Assembly (NCBI GenBank): GCA_002305505.1
Contig: DBRC01000058.1
Span: 32,475 to 53,483, forward strand
Length of the DNA: 21,009 nucleotides
Direction of reading: 5' to 3'
Source: Prevotella sp. UBA1378
GTDB lineage: Bacteria; Bacteroidota; Bacteroidia; Bacteroidales; Bacteroidaceae
The position numbers and the translations under genes were made by a program. Below, in pieces: positions 1-8,088 of this stretch. Position 1 is the stretch's first letter; each line of letters opens with the position of its first letter. The notes below the pieces were generated by a model. That model saw nothing but the letters and a program-made list of their open reading frames with translations. It was not told the origin of the DNA and did no database searches.

Positions 1-50
1 AAAAATGGCCAAAAATCAAAATGCACGTATGTCTCTTTACGGCTGGGATG

Positions 51-1337
51 CTACTCGGTGAGCTGTTCTATCGTCTCTATCGTAACCCTGCTTTCATCGA
101 GCTTGGAACGGTCGAGACCGAAGGCACTGATGAAGAAGTCGTAGACGGCCTGCCGCTTGTTTGGCCCGAAGTCGTGCTTCTCGTCGGGCAGATGTACATT
201 ATGCACATTGCCGGCAGCCCCATAGAACCCATAGACACGCTGCAGGTAAGGAAACTCCATCTGGGGCACACTGGCAGTCCAGTCGCCTCCGTCGCTGACG
301 ATGAGCTGGGGCTTGGGGGCAAACATGGCGGCAAGCTCCGGGTTGCACGTGCCGCCACCGGCCAGCTGGATGGGCTTGCCGCTTTCGCAGGGGCAGCCGC
401 CGTCGAAGTGGGAGGCGAGGTTCACCGTCGGGGCAGAGGCCGTAAAGCGGTCGTCGAGCACGGTGAGCAGGATGGTATGGGTGCCACCGCCGCTGCCGCC
501 GTTTACACCGATGCGCTGCCGGTCGATGTCCTTGCGGTTGTCCCACATATAGTCGAGCAACACAAGGCCGTTGAGCGCCTGGATGACATGGGCACGGTCG
601 GTCTGGTGCGAGTTTTTCCCGTACTCCCGCTCACTCTCGCCCCATCCGTAGAGGTCGAAGTCGACGCAGATGGCGCCCATGCGCGCCAAGGTAGCCATGC
701 GCTGCTGCTGGTCCTTACGGTAACGGCCTTGGTTGAAGTGGCCGTTCGGGCAGATGATAAGGGCGTGCTTGCCCTTGGTTGCGGGGGTATAGATAGAGCC
801 GTAGACATGCTCGCCCGGCAATGTCTCGATGCGGATATTCTGCACGGTATAACCGTCGTAGCGGCGCACTTTCGACAGAACGGCTTTCTTGTGCACAAGA
901 CTATCCCTATAGGCATCGATCCCGAGCAGGCAGCGCACTTCGCGGCGCACACTGTCGCGGCGTCTCTCCCATTGCGTACGGTCAGCATAAAGCGAACTGA
1001 GGTAATCGAGCATCTTGCCGCCCTCCTCCGTATGCCGGCGGGGATATTCGTAGGGCTTTATCTTATAGGTGTTGCCTGTTTGCTTCCACCAATTAAAGTC
1101 GTAATACTTGCAGATGTTCGTAAGCGTTTCCTCTAATGAGTAAGGGCGGATACGGAAATCGGCATAGGGCAGCTTCAGCCCGGCCGTATCCACATCGTAC
1201 TTAAAGCGGGCATGAAACCGCTGCTCTACCTTGCGCATCACATCACTGAAACTAAGGGTGTAACGATTGGCAAAGGTGCCCTGCGCCGGCACAGCCACAG
1301 GCAGGAACAAGAAAAGGGAGATGAGGTACTTCTTCAT
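51..1337 (-). CDS. alpha/beta-hydrolase esterase with N-terminal STN-like domain (CE19 / BT1017-like pectin methylesterase candidate)
   Basis: 428 residues with a signal peptide (about 1-19, ending PVAVPAQ). Residues about 28-96 resemble the STN (secretin/TonB short N-terminal) fold: FSDVMRKVEQRF, then YSLEETLTNIC, then NTYKIKPYEY. The rest is an alpha/beta hydrolase. The nucleophile elbow is G280-G-S282-G-G, a late Asp-containing strand is VSDGGDW (about 347-353), and the likely catalytic His is H388 in EKHDFG. The family is close to acetyl-xylan-esterase/dienelactone-hydrolase-like enzymes. The RG-II context makes a pectin methylesterase like B. thetaiotaomicron BT1017 (CE19) the best guess; an acetyl esterase is the main alternative. 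Methyl-ester removal would open the galacturonan backbone to lyases. It is the last complete gene of the operon, 32 bases after the GH78 stop, with an A-rich leader before the ATG. The fold is fairly sure; the substrate is inference. Confidence 0.8.
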   Translation of the reverse strand: MKKYLISLFLFLPVAVPAQGTFANRYTLSFSDVMRKVEQRFHARFKYDVDTAGLKLPYADFRIRPYSLEETLTNICKYYDFNWWKQTGNTYKIKPYEYPRRHTEEGGKMLDYLSSLYADRTQWERRRDSVRREVRCLLGIDAYRDSLVHKKAVLSKVRRYDGYTVQNIRIETLPGEHVYGSIYTPATKGKHALIICPNGHFNQGRYRKDQQQRMATLARMGAICVDFDLYGWGESEREYGKNSHQTDRAHVIQALNGLVLLDYMWDNRKDIDRQRIGVNGGSGGGTHTILLTVLDDRFTASAPTVNLASHFDGGCPCESGKPIQLAGGGTCNPELAAMFAPKPQLIVSDGGDWTASVPQMEFPYLQRVYGFYGAAGNVHNVHLPDEKHDFGPNKRQAVYDFFISAFGLDRSKLDESRVTIETIEQLTE

Positions 1338-1369
1338 ACGTTTCTTCTTTTTTTATTATCAGGTTTAGT

Positions 1370-3787
1370 CTACGGCCCAACAGTACAATGGGGCTTATAA
1401 CTGCTCTCAAACACATGCTTTCCGCCGGCCGCCACCTTTTCTTCGCCGCCGCAGGGCATCTTCACAATGGCCGTAGCTCCCTGGGGAATATCTACCTCGA
1501 GGCGGAACACGCCTTCGGCGATGCTCCACGAACTGGATACATGCCCCCAGACACATTGCGCGGAGCCTCGGCACCAAGTAAGGTCGCCGATGGGACGGGG
1601 GGCAATGGTTATCTGCCTGCCGCTAATCCTTATACCGGCCCATGAGGAGATGAAGAGATTGTTTATCTGCCCCATCATGAAATGGTTCATCGACGAACCC
1701 ATCTCCGGATTCCACTGTTCGGTCAAAGTGGTCATGCCTTTACGCAACTGGAAGCCATATCCGGGCACATCATCGTGGTTGAGCATCTTGTAAAGCAGGT
1801 CGCGGTGCTCGCTTTTGTCGAGCACGTTGAATAGATAACGGTTGCCTACATCGCCGGTGGTGAGACGGTCGCCATGGCGGTGAATGTCGGCAACAAGGTT
1901 ATCGAGCACAGCCCGGCGGTTGCCGGGCGCAACGAGTTCCATCTCGAGCGCAATGGCATTAGCTGTCTGGCTGCCCGTGCCATACTGGCACGCCGCCGCA
2001 TCGTAGAACTGGCGGTTGAAGGCTTCACGTATACTGTCGGCACGGGCACCGAAGCGCGCCGCGTCGCCCTCTTCATGTAGCATCCGGGCTGCATCGGCCA
2101 TCATGCGCGTCCATAGATAATAATGGGCCGTGGAAACAAGGGGAACGGGGGTGTTACGCGAGAATCCGGCACGGAAGTCACCGTAGTCGTACCAGTCGCC
2201 CAAGCCTTGTTTCAGAATATAAGCGCTGTCCTGCGTGGCCAGATAGTCTACGTAGCGTGCCATCGGACGGTAATAGCGGCGTATAAGGGTATCGTCGCCG
2301 TAATACGAGTGATACAGGAAAGGCAGGGCAACAATGGCTCCGCCCCACTCAGGCGACTCGACAAAGGGCTTGGCCCAGTCGCCCGTGAACACAGCATACT
2401 CGGGAGCCGTAGTCGGAACGGCACCGTCAGGATACTGGGCATCGACGATGTTTTGCATCTCCTGTTCGAGGAAAGCACGGATGTCATAGTTATAAATAAG
2501 CCCCTCGCCGTTGAGCCAGTCTTGCTCGAGCCAGCCGAGCTTCTCGCGATGGGGGCAATCCGTGAATACGCTCTGCATATTGCTGCGCACAGCGCGGTCG
2601 ATGATACGGTAGGTATCGTTGAAAAGCTGGTTGGAACATTCGAAGGAGCCTGTCTTAGGGGCCGAATTATATACAAAGCAAGACTGGATATCGAGGATGA
2701 CGGGCAGGCCGCCGGGATTGGGGTCGCCTGCCATCACGGCACCTTCCACCTGTATGTAGCGGAAACCGTAATAGGAGAAATGGGGATGCCACGTCTCGCG
2801 CCCGCCCCCGCCCAGCGTGTAAGTGTAATAATGCGGACGCCCCGTCTGCCGCTGGTCGCATGCGCCCTCCTTGGTGAGCGTCTCGGATACGTACATCCTG
2901 ACGCTCTGCCCCCTGCGGCCACGGACGGTAATCCGGGGGAAGCCCGAAAGATTCTGCCCCATATCGAGCACGAAGGTGCCCTGCGGTATTTCGTGTTTGG
3001 CCGACTTGCTTGCCTCTACCACCTCCGCCGGCGAAAGATTGCGGCGCGACCGTACGCCATAGGTTTCCATCACTTTCACCGGCAGGGCTATCTGCCGCCG
3101 CAGTACGCCCTTAGGGGCTTCCTGGACTACGACAGGCCGCCATTGCGGCTGGATACGGGCATCATAATCTTCGCCCCCGTAAATACTGTTAAAGGTGATA
3201 TTGCTCAACGAATACCGCCATGATCCGTCGGACACTACCTGCTGGCCGGTGCCGTCGGCATACTCGATAGAGAGGTGAAAAAGGAGCGTGGGGGCACCAA
3301 ACGATATTTTCATCTTGTGGTATCTGCCTCCTTGTTCGTTAAAGAATCCGTTGCCAAGGAGCACCCGGAAAATATTATCCCCTTTCTTGAACAGAGCCGT
3401 GACGTCGTAGGTGTTGTAATAAACGGTCTTGTCGTAATCGCTCCACAGCGGGGCAAACTCCGAACCGCCTACTTTGCGTCCATTGATGTCAAGACGGTAA
3501 AAGCCCAATCCGCAAATGTTGATGGCAGCCCGTTTTATTTGCTTGGATGTCCGCACCGTTTTCCCCAACAGGATGCTACGGCGCGACAGTGTGTCAACAG
3601 CCGCCCATGCTGCCTTCACCAAGGAATCCTTCAGCACTTGCCCCGTATAGATTCTACCCTCGGGCAAGCGGGCATCGGCGCGTGTAATAGCGCCTATCCA
3701 CTGGGCACCGGGGAAATCGGGATGCGGCTGTGCGGATACTGCCACCGACGAAAGCAACAGCAATAAAACGAGTTCATATCTTACCAT
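1370..3787 (-). CDS. alpha-L-rhamnosidase, GH78 (BT1019-like)
   Basis: 805 residues from the ATG at 3787. That start gives a clean signal peptide (MVRYELVLLLLLSSVAVSAQ) and lies 17 bases after the previous stop. A longer open frame to 3925 would overlap the upstream gene and bury the signal peptide. Order of parts: N-terminal rhamnosidase beta domains (PGAQWIGAI at about 26-34, then GFYRLDINGRKVG), a further beta domain (about 220-350), an (alpha/alpha)6 catalytic domain (about 370-715), and a C-terminal beta-sandwich starting near ISGRQITIAPRPIGDL. GH78 signatures are DCPHREKLGW (D410, E415) and TLTEQWNPE with E690, which fit the general acid region and the second catalytic carboxylate of this inverting family. 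It releases terminal alpha-L-rhamnose, probably in the periplasm. By position next to the GH143-GH142 gene it resembles B. thetaiotaomicron BT1019, which I recall as an RG-II rhamnosidase; the exact linkage is not visible here. Confidence 0.9.
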   Translation of the reverse strand: MVRYELVLLLLLSSVAVSAQPHPDFPGAQWIGAITRADARLPEGRIYTGQVLKDSLVKAAWAAVDTLSRRSILLGKTVRTSKQIKRAAINICGLGFYRLDINGRKVGGSEFAPLWSDYDKTVYYNTYDVTALFKKGDNIFRVLLGNGFFNEQGGRYHKMKISFGAPTLLFHLSIEYADGTGQQVVSDGSWRYSLSNITFNSIYGGEDYDARIQPQWRPVVVQEAPKGVLRRQIALPVKVMETYGVRSRRNLSPAEVVEASKSAKHEIPQGTFVLDMGQNLSGFPRITVRGRRGQSVRMYVSETLTKEGACDQRQTGRPHYYTYTLGGGGRETWHPHFSYYGFRYIQVEGAVMAGDPNPGGLPVILDIQSCFVYNSAPKTGSFECSNQLFNDTYRIIDRAVRSNMQSVFTDCPHREKLGWLEQDWLNGEGLIYNYDIRAFLEQEMQNIVDAQYPDGAVPTTAPEYAVFTGDWAKPFVESPEWGGAIVALPFLYHSYYGDDTLIRRYYRPMARYVDYLATQDSAYILKQGLGDWYDYGDFRAGFSRNTPVPLVSTAHYYLWTRMMADAARMLHEEGDAARFGARADSIREAFNRQFYDAAACQYGTGSQTANAIALEMELVAPGNRRAVLDNLVADIHRHGDRLTTGDVGNRYLFNVLDKSEHRDLLYKMLNHDDVPGYGFQLRKGMTTLTEQWNPEMGSSMNHFMMGQINNLFISSWAGIRISGRQITIAPRPIGDLTWCRGSAQCVWGHVSSSWSIAEGVFRLEVDIPQGATAIVKMPCGGEEKVAAGGKHVFESSYKPHCTVGP

Positions 3788-3804
3788 ATCTTCCCTAAGC
3801 CATT

Positions 3805-6800
3805 TTAATCCGCTAATTTGCTGACCAGGATTCTTCCCAAGCGGTCGGCATGTGCCACCCGCCTTCCATCGACATAAACGCTGAGCCCCTTGCCTGCATG
3901 ATACCGCGAGCCGTCGCGGTCCCAAACAATGGTCAGGTTGTGCCCGTGATAGCTGACGCCATCAAGACAAAACCAGGCCCATTTCCCTTCGGGAATCAAC
4001 GGGCGCACCTCGATGGTGCCGTCGGCATGGGGGCGCAAGCCTATAAGACAGCTGATAACAAGGTCGTTGAACGTAGAATGGTTATAGTACCGGCTGCGCT
4101 CCTGGTCGCCCTTCAGCCAATAGCCTGTGGTTTCATCAAGGTACTCGCCGATATAAGGCAAGCCGCGGTGGTGCTGGCTCTGCACATATTTCTCCATCTC
4201 GGCAAAGAACAGACTGTCGCCCACCACCGGATTCGAATAATCGTTGATGTAATTGGCCATGGCAGTCAATGTCTGAGCCGTGGCAAAAGGCCATACCGCA
4301 CCGTCCCACTCGCACTTGCCCACGCCGCGGGTGCGGAACTCAGGGTGGCGCCGCTCGGCCGTTGTCTGCCCATAGGGGGCGGAGAAACCGTTCTTATCGG
4401 CAGCCTGAAGCCATGCAACGCCATAGCGGGCATCGTCGTCGGGCAGATTGACGTACCACGGAAGGAAGCCGATGGCCTCGCGGACATTGGCCGAAGAATC
4501 GTTGCGCAAGGTCTCGAAAAACGCATGACGCCCGTTCCACAGGCGCGACTGTACGAGTGTCTTTATCGTATCGGCACGCTGATTGTACAACTGCTGCATC
4601 GCTGCATTGCCGGCCAAGCCTGCAATATTTGCTATGGCACGGGCATTGCCGTACATATAACTGTTTATCGACGGGCGGGCATACTGCTTACCCCTGCCGC
4701 CACTGATGGTTTCCTCCATCGCATCCTGCACGTCCGACTGCCAGAAGAGCGTCGGCTTGCCGGCCTCTGTCCAGCGGTGGGTGGTGTTCCAGTAATTATA
4801 CTCCCAGTCGAGGCTCGGCAGCATCGACACAATCCAGTCTTTCCGGCCGTCGACGAGGTAGCGGCCCCAAAGCGACGCCGCTATCCAACTGCTGTAACGC
4901 CCAATCTTGGCCATCGGCTGACCGTTGTTGCCATGAAACCACGTGTTCATGATCTGGTCGAGATAGAGCGGATTGCGGAGCCAGCGGCTCTCATGGATAT
5001 GATGACCCACGGCCGAGGCTATCAGGTTGTACTTATCCGAATAAGAACGGCGCACGAGGAACTCGGTCATCGCATAGCCTACGCTTGTCTTGGCTATATG
5101 CTTGCGCAATGTCCACCAGCGATAATAATACATGCGCTCGAAGTTCTTCTGCGGGCATTCGAAGAGCGGCACGTTCTCTTGCATCCAGTCCCATGCCCCG
5201 GCATTGGGAATGGCCTGTACGATGTTTTCGTCCTCCATCGCATTAAACTCATCTACATAATGCTTATAGTCGGCATATTTCAGGAATGCAGCGCACGAAT
5301 CGGCATCCATCGAAGAGGTGGAAAAGCTGGCTATGCGGAATACGGCCATGGTATCTTTTTCTCCTGCCTGCGGGAGGATGCCTTCCCAGTCAGCAGGGGT
5401 ATCTACATCGGGATGCTTGCGCCCTTCGCCGGTGCGTAGCATAATGCGCTCGACAGACTCGACCGGGGCGAAGAACATGCGTTGTCCGGCTTTCTTGCCG
5501 TCGATATAGACTGTCAGCAGGCGGTTAGCCGCCGACAGTACAGCCTCAATGTGGTAAGTGCGGTTGGGCACATAACTGCCGAAATTGCCGAAACGCGCCC
5601 CGCTCTTTCCGCGGATAACGCCTTCGGAGGTAAACTCGATGCGCGAGCAGGCACGGCCGTTTTTATCCAAAAACTCTATCTGCAAGAGTCCGTTATTGTT
5701 TTGAGCCGCTTCAATGTCGAAAGCCACTTTCAACTCGCGCGTTGCCGGTATTTTACGGTCGACACGCGCATAATCGAACTTATCTTCATCGCTCAGGACA
5801 AGCCACTTGCCATCGATTGATACCGGCGCCTGCAAAGGCGAATAGATATTCCATGCCGTAAGGTCGGACAGCGACTTACACTGCCCGAAGTCATCGGCTG
5901 CATGGCGGTGGGCATCGACCACTACCGGCACCGGGATGCGCGACACCCACATATCCTCCTTATTCATACTGTAAACCACCCACATGCCAGAATCGCGGGG
6001 CACGCCGTTGCCTTCTTGGATGCCACGCACATACTGCGGGCCGTAGCTTTTGTAGTTGCCGCCGTAACGCATGGGCGGCACTTCGCCGTTCACCAGGTTC
6101 AGCGTGGTATAATCCAGCCCGTCGCTGCTCAACGAGATGGCCAGCGGCCAACGGTATTCGGAAGGGTTGTACACCGTGGCATAACTACCATCGGAAAGGC
6201 GCTGCCCCCATATCTTGGCATTGCTGTTCACGAATCCGCGTGCACGCTCTACCGGTTGCGACCAAGTGTAGCCCCCGTCGGCAGAAATGCTCGTCAAGGC
6301 ATGTTTCCACAATGCCACGATACGCCCGTCGGGCAGCGTATAGTCGTTGTAGGCCTTATAGGGCTTATCCAGCGGTATCAGGGCGTCGCCACGGTCGGCT
6401 TCTTCCACCCATTGCATCAGTATGCGCGGATTGGCAAGTATCTCGGCACAGGCTTTGCGCAGGGCTTTATTGCCTTTCCGGTAATTAGGATAATCCGTGT
6501 TCTGCGGCCCGAACCCATGATTGTAATAGATGAAATAAATGGGGCCGAAGGTGCCGTCGCGCTTTATTTCCCGAATCACCCGGCCGATTCCGTTCCCGTC
6601 GTTGTTATGGTCTTTCTTGCTCATGCACACGCCATAGGTGCCCAAGGCGAAGAGGTGGCCGTCCTTCGACACATAAAAACCCATGCGCTGGTGCATCACC
6701 GCTTTCATCCCATAGGCTACGCCCTCAACGCCTTCTTTCGTGAATCCGTCGGGTACGTCGTACTCGGGGAAAATCGTTTGCGGTGCTGTCCACCGGTAAC

Positions 6801-7125
6801 CGTCTTCCGACGTCATCAGCAACGTGCGCGACGGAGGCACCTGCTCGTCTTTCGGGTCGGAGAGGTAATGCACGTAGAAACGCCCATGCCAATAGGCCAT
6901 CATCGGCTGGTGGTTATAGGTCCACCCATCTCCGTTTTCTGCCGACGGATATTCGCGGTTGGCACGCATTATCTGTATATTGTGTACACCCACCACAGGC
7001 GACAGCCCGCCGTCGTGGCGCGTCGGGTCGTTCAGCACACTACCCGTATAACGCACGCAGTCCTGTGCCCCGGCTATACCGGCCAAGCACAAGAGCATAG
7101 CAAGAACGCAACTGAATCTTTTCAT
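3805..7125 (-). CDS. bimodular RG-II enzyme: GH143 (Dha hydrolase) + GH142 (beta-L-arabinofuranosidase), BT1020-like
   Basis: 1106 residues, signal peptide MKRFSCVLAMLLCLAGIAGA. Residues about 40-400 form a sialidase-like beta-propeller with Asp-box motifs at SEDGYRW (106-112) and SADGGYTW (281-288). Residues about 410-605 look like a concanavalin-type beta-sandwich (FDIEAAQNNNGLLQIEF, later LLTVYIDGKKAG). Residues about 610-1040 form an (alpha/alpha)6 glycosidase with EWDGAVWPF (E939, D941), the spot where GH37/GH63-like enzymes carry a WxGPVWP motif. A short beta tail ends the protein. Architecture and length match what I remember of BT1020, whose N-terminal GH143 removes Dha (3-deoxy-lyxo-heptulosaric acid) and whose C-terminal GH142 removes beta-L-arabinofuranose from RG-II. 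If so, one protein dismantles the Ara-Dha disaccharide side chain. It lies 34 bases after the GH43 gene and 17 before GH78. A plain sialidase call would be wrong. Family call fairly sure; activity inferred. Confidence 0.85.
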   Translation of the reverse strand: MKRFSCVLAMLLCLAGIAGAQDCVRYTGSVLNDPTRHDGGLSPVVGVHNIQIMRANREYPSAENGDGWTYNHQPMMAYWHGRFYVHYLSDPKDEQVPPSRTLLMTSEDGYRWTAPQTIFPEYDVPDGFTKEGVEGVAYGMKAVMHQRMGFYVSKDGHLFALGTYGVCMSKKDHNNDGNGIGRVIREIKRDGTFGPIYFIYYNHGFGPQNTDYPNYRKGNKALRKACAEILANPRILMQWVEEADRGDALIPLDKPYKAYNDYTLPDGRIVALWKHALTSISADGGYTWSQPVERARGFVNSNAKIWGQRLSDGSYATVYNPSEYRWPLAISLSSDGLDYTTLNLVNGEVPPMRYGGNYKSYGPQYVRGIQEGNGVPRDSGMWVVYSMNKEDMWVSRIPVPVVVDAHRHAADDFGQCKSLSDLTAWNIYSPLQAPVSIDGKWLVLSDEDKFDYARVDRKIPATRELKVAFDIEAAQNNNGLLQIEFLDKNGRACSRIEFTSEGVIRGKSGARFGNFGSYVPNRTYHIEAVLSAANRLLTVYIDGKKAGQRMFFAPVESVERIMLRTGEGRKHPDVDTPADWEGILPQAGEKDTMAVFRIASFSTSSMDADSCAAFLKYADYKHYVDEFNAMEDENIVQAIPNAGAWDWMQENVPLFECPQKNFERMYYYRWWTLRKHIAKTSVGYAMTEFLVRRSYSDKYNLIASAVGHHIHESRWLRNPLYLDQIMNTWFHGNNGQPMAKIGRYSSWIAASLWGRYLVDGRKDWIVSMLPSLDWEYNYWNTTHRWTEAGKPTLFWQSDVQDAMEETISGGRGKQYARPSINSYMYGNARAIANIAGLAGNAAMQQLYNQRADTIKTLVQSRLWNGRHAFFETLRNDSSANVREAIGFLPWYVNLPDDDARYGVAWLQAADKNGFSAPYGQTTAERRHPEFRTRGVGKCEWDGAVWPFATAQTLTAMANYINDYSNPVVGDSLFFAEMEKYVQSQHHRGLPYIGEYLDETTGYWLKGDQERSRYYNHSTFNDLVISCLIGLRPHADGTIEVRPLIPEGKWAWFCLDGVSYHGHNLTIVWDRDGSRYHAGKGLSVYVDGRRVAHADRLGRILVSKLAD

Positions 7126-7159
7126 GTTTCTACTTTCTTTTCCGAGTTTAGGAGAATAC

Positions 7160-8083
7160 TCATCCCCCTTTTCGGGGGAGAGAGCGCTTTTTTAATTGTT
7201 TAACCTGTTTTTCCGGAGCCTTGAATATCGTGCCGTGCTTATGCAATACGGGCACGCTCACCTTGGCTGTACAATCTTCGAAATGCTTGAAGTCGGTGGT
7301 ATACATCCCGCCGAAATCAGCTGTACGGTAACGGTCGTAATATATCAGGTAGCCATGTGGTAGCTTGGCCACCGTAGGGCCTTCGGTGAACGATTCGGTG
7401 AAAGGGGCCGAGGCCTCGCCCCAAGGCCCGTGGGCATCGCGGGCGAAAGCTACTTTAATGTTCCGGTTATTGCGTGTATTGTCTTTTACCACCATCACAT
7501 AATCGTCTTTTCCACGCTTCACGAGCGTAGCGTCGATGCAACTGAAGCCGGGGTCGTAGAACAAACGGGTAGGCGTAAAGGTGATGAAATCTTTTGTTGT
7601 CGTATAATACAGCCTGTGGTTGTTATACTCGTCTTCGATTCCCTTGGGGTACTTATAAGGAATGCACGATGCCCAGATTATCATCATCTCGCCACGCACA
7701 TCGTCCCAAAACAGTTCGGGCGCCCATACATTGACGGTTGTGGTATCGGTCATTACAGGAATGAAGCGTTCCGGCGACCAGTGCACTAAGTCTTTCGACG
7801 AGGCATACCCAAAGCCGAGGTCGCCCTTCCAGCTGCTTGTCCATACCAAGTGGTATACACCGTCGGGGGTACGCACTACCGAGGGGTCGCGCATTACCTT
7901 CTGCAGGCCCACTTCGGGTTTCAACCATGTGCCGGCAATAGAATCCCAGTGCACGCCATCCTTGCTGTACAGATAGCGAAGCCCCTCGTCGGCTGGTTCA
8001 TGAAAAGACGTAAACATATAATATTCCTTGCTTGCGCAGGATACTAATACAGACACCAGCAACAGGAAGACATATTTCTTCAT
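7160..8083 (-). CDS. GH43 family five-bladed propeller glycosidase, lipoprotein (BT1021-like arabinosidase candidate)
   Basis: 307 residues. The N-terminus ends in a lipobox (LVSC, lipidated C16), so this is a predicted lipoprotein, unlike its neighbours with ordinary signal peptides. The body is a single GH43 five-bladed propeller with the expected acids: general base D66 in MRDPSVV, the pKa-modulating D184 in CIDATLV, and the general acid E234 in FTEGPTV; VWAPELFW is a further family hallmark. There is no C-terminal lectin domain, and the length is near the family minimum. GH43 members mostly release arabinose or xylose. The position beside the GH143-GH142 gene matches my memory of BT1021, so an arabinosidase acting on RG-II is the leading guess. 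The gene starts 5 bases after the GH78 stop. Its last codons run through a G/C-rich hairpin that gives a basic SLPRKGG tail, perhaps an added end. Confidence 0.85.
   Translation of the reverse strand: MKKYVFLLLVSVLVSCASKEYYMFTSFHEPADEGLRYLYSKDGVHWDSIAGTWLKPEVGLQKVMRDPSVVRTPDGVYHLVWTSSWKGDLGFGYASSKDLVHWSPERFIPVMTDTTTVNVWAPELFWDDVRGEMMIIWASCIPYKYPKGIEDEYNNHRLYYTTTKDFITFTPTRLFYDPGFSCIDATLVKRGKDDYVMVVKDNTRNNRNIKVAFARDAHGPWGEASAPFTESFTEGPTVAKLPHGYLIYYDRYRTADFGGMYTTDFKHFEDCTAKVSVPVLHKHGTIFKAPEKQVKQLKKRSLPRKGG
7163..7179 (-). repeat. TCCCCC/GGGGGA hairpin at the 3' end of the GH43 gene
   Basis: A 6-bp perfect stem (TCCCCC, loop of five, GGGGGA) lies within the last codons of GH43, just before its stop on the antisense reading. 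It has no T-tract on the minus strand, so it is unlikely to terminate fully. It could stabilise the upstream mRNA 3' end or be a remnant of a dispersed repeat. Confidence 0.5.
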
Positions 8084-8088
8084 TCTTT

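Noticed and set aside
3788..3925. N-terminal extension of the first GH78 up to 3925
   Set aside because: It would overlap the 3' end of the GH143-GH142 gene by about 120 bases and put 46 unlikely residues before a clean signal peptide.
3850..5439. Long open frame on the plus strand (529 codons) opposite the GH143-GH142 gene
   Set aside because: Its translation has no family-like motifs or signal peptide, and it lies fully antisense to a gene with clear domains. It comes from codon bias in G+C-rich DNA.
3805..7125. Simple sialidase (GH33) call from the Asp boxes
   Set aside because: The propeller plus the (alpha/alpha)6 half and the RG-II neighbours fit GH143-GH142 better; Asp boxes are shared by many propellers.
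5902..7203. Plus-strand frame of 433 codons, and similar ones at 21-1136, 2123-3223, 8413-9567 and 13002-14153
   Set aside because: All are shadows of the real minus-strand genes, without motifs or plausible starts.
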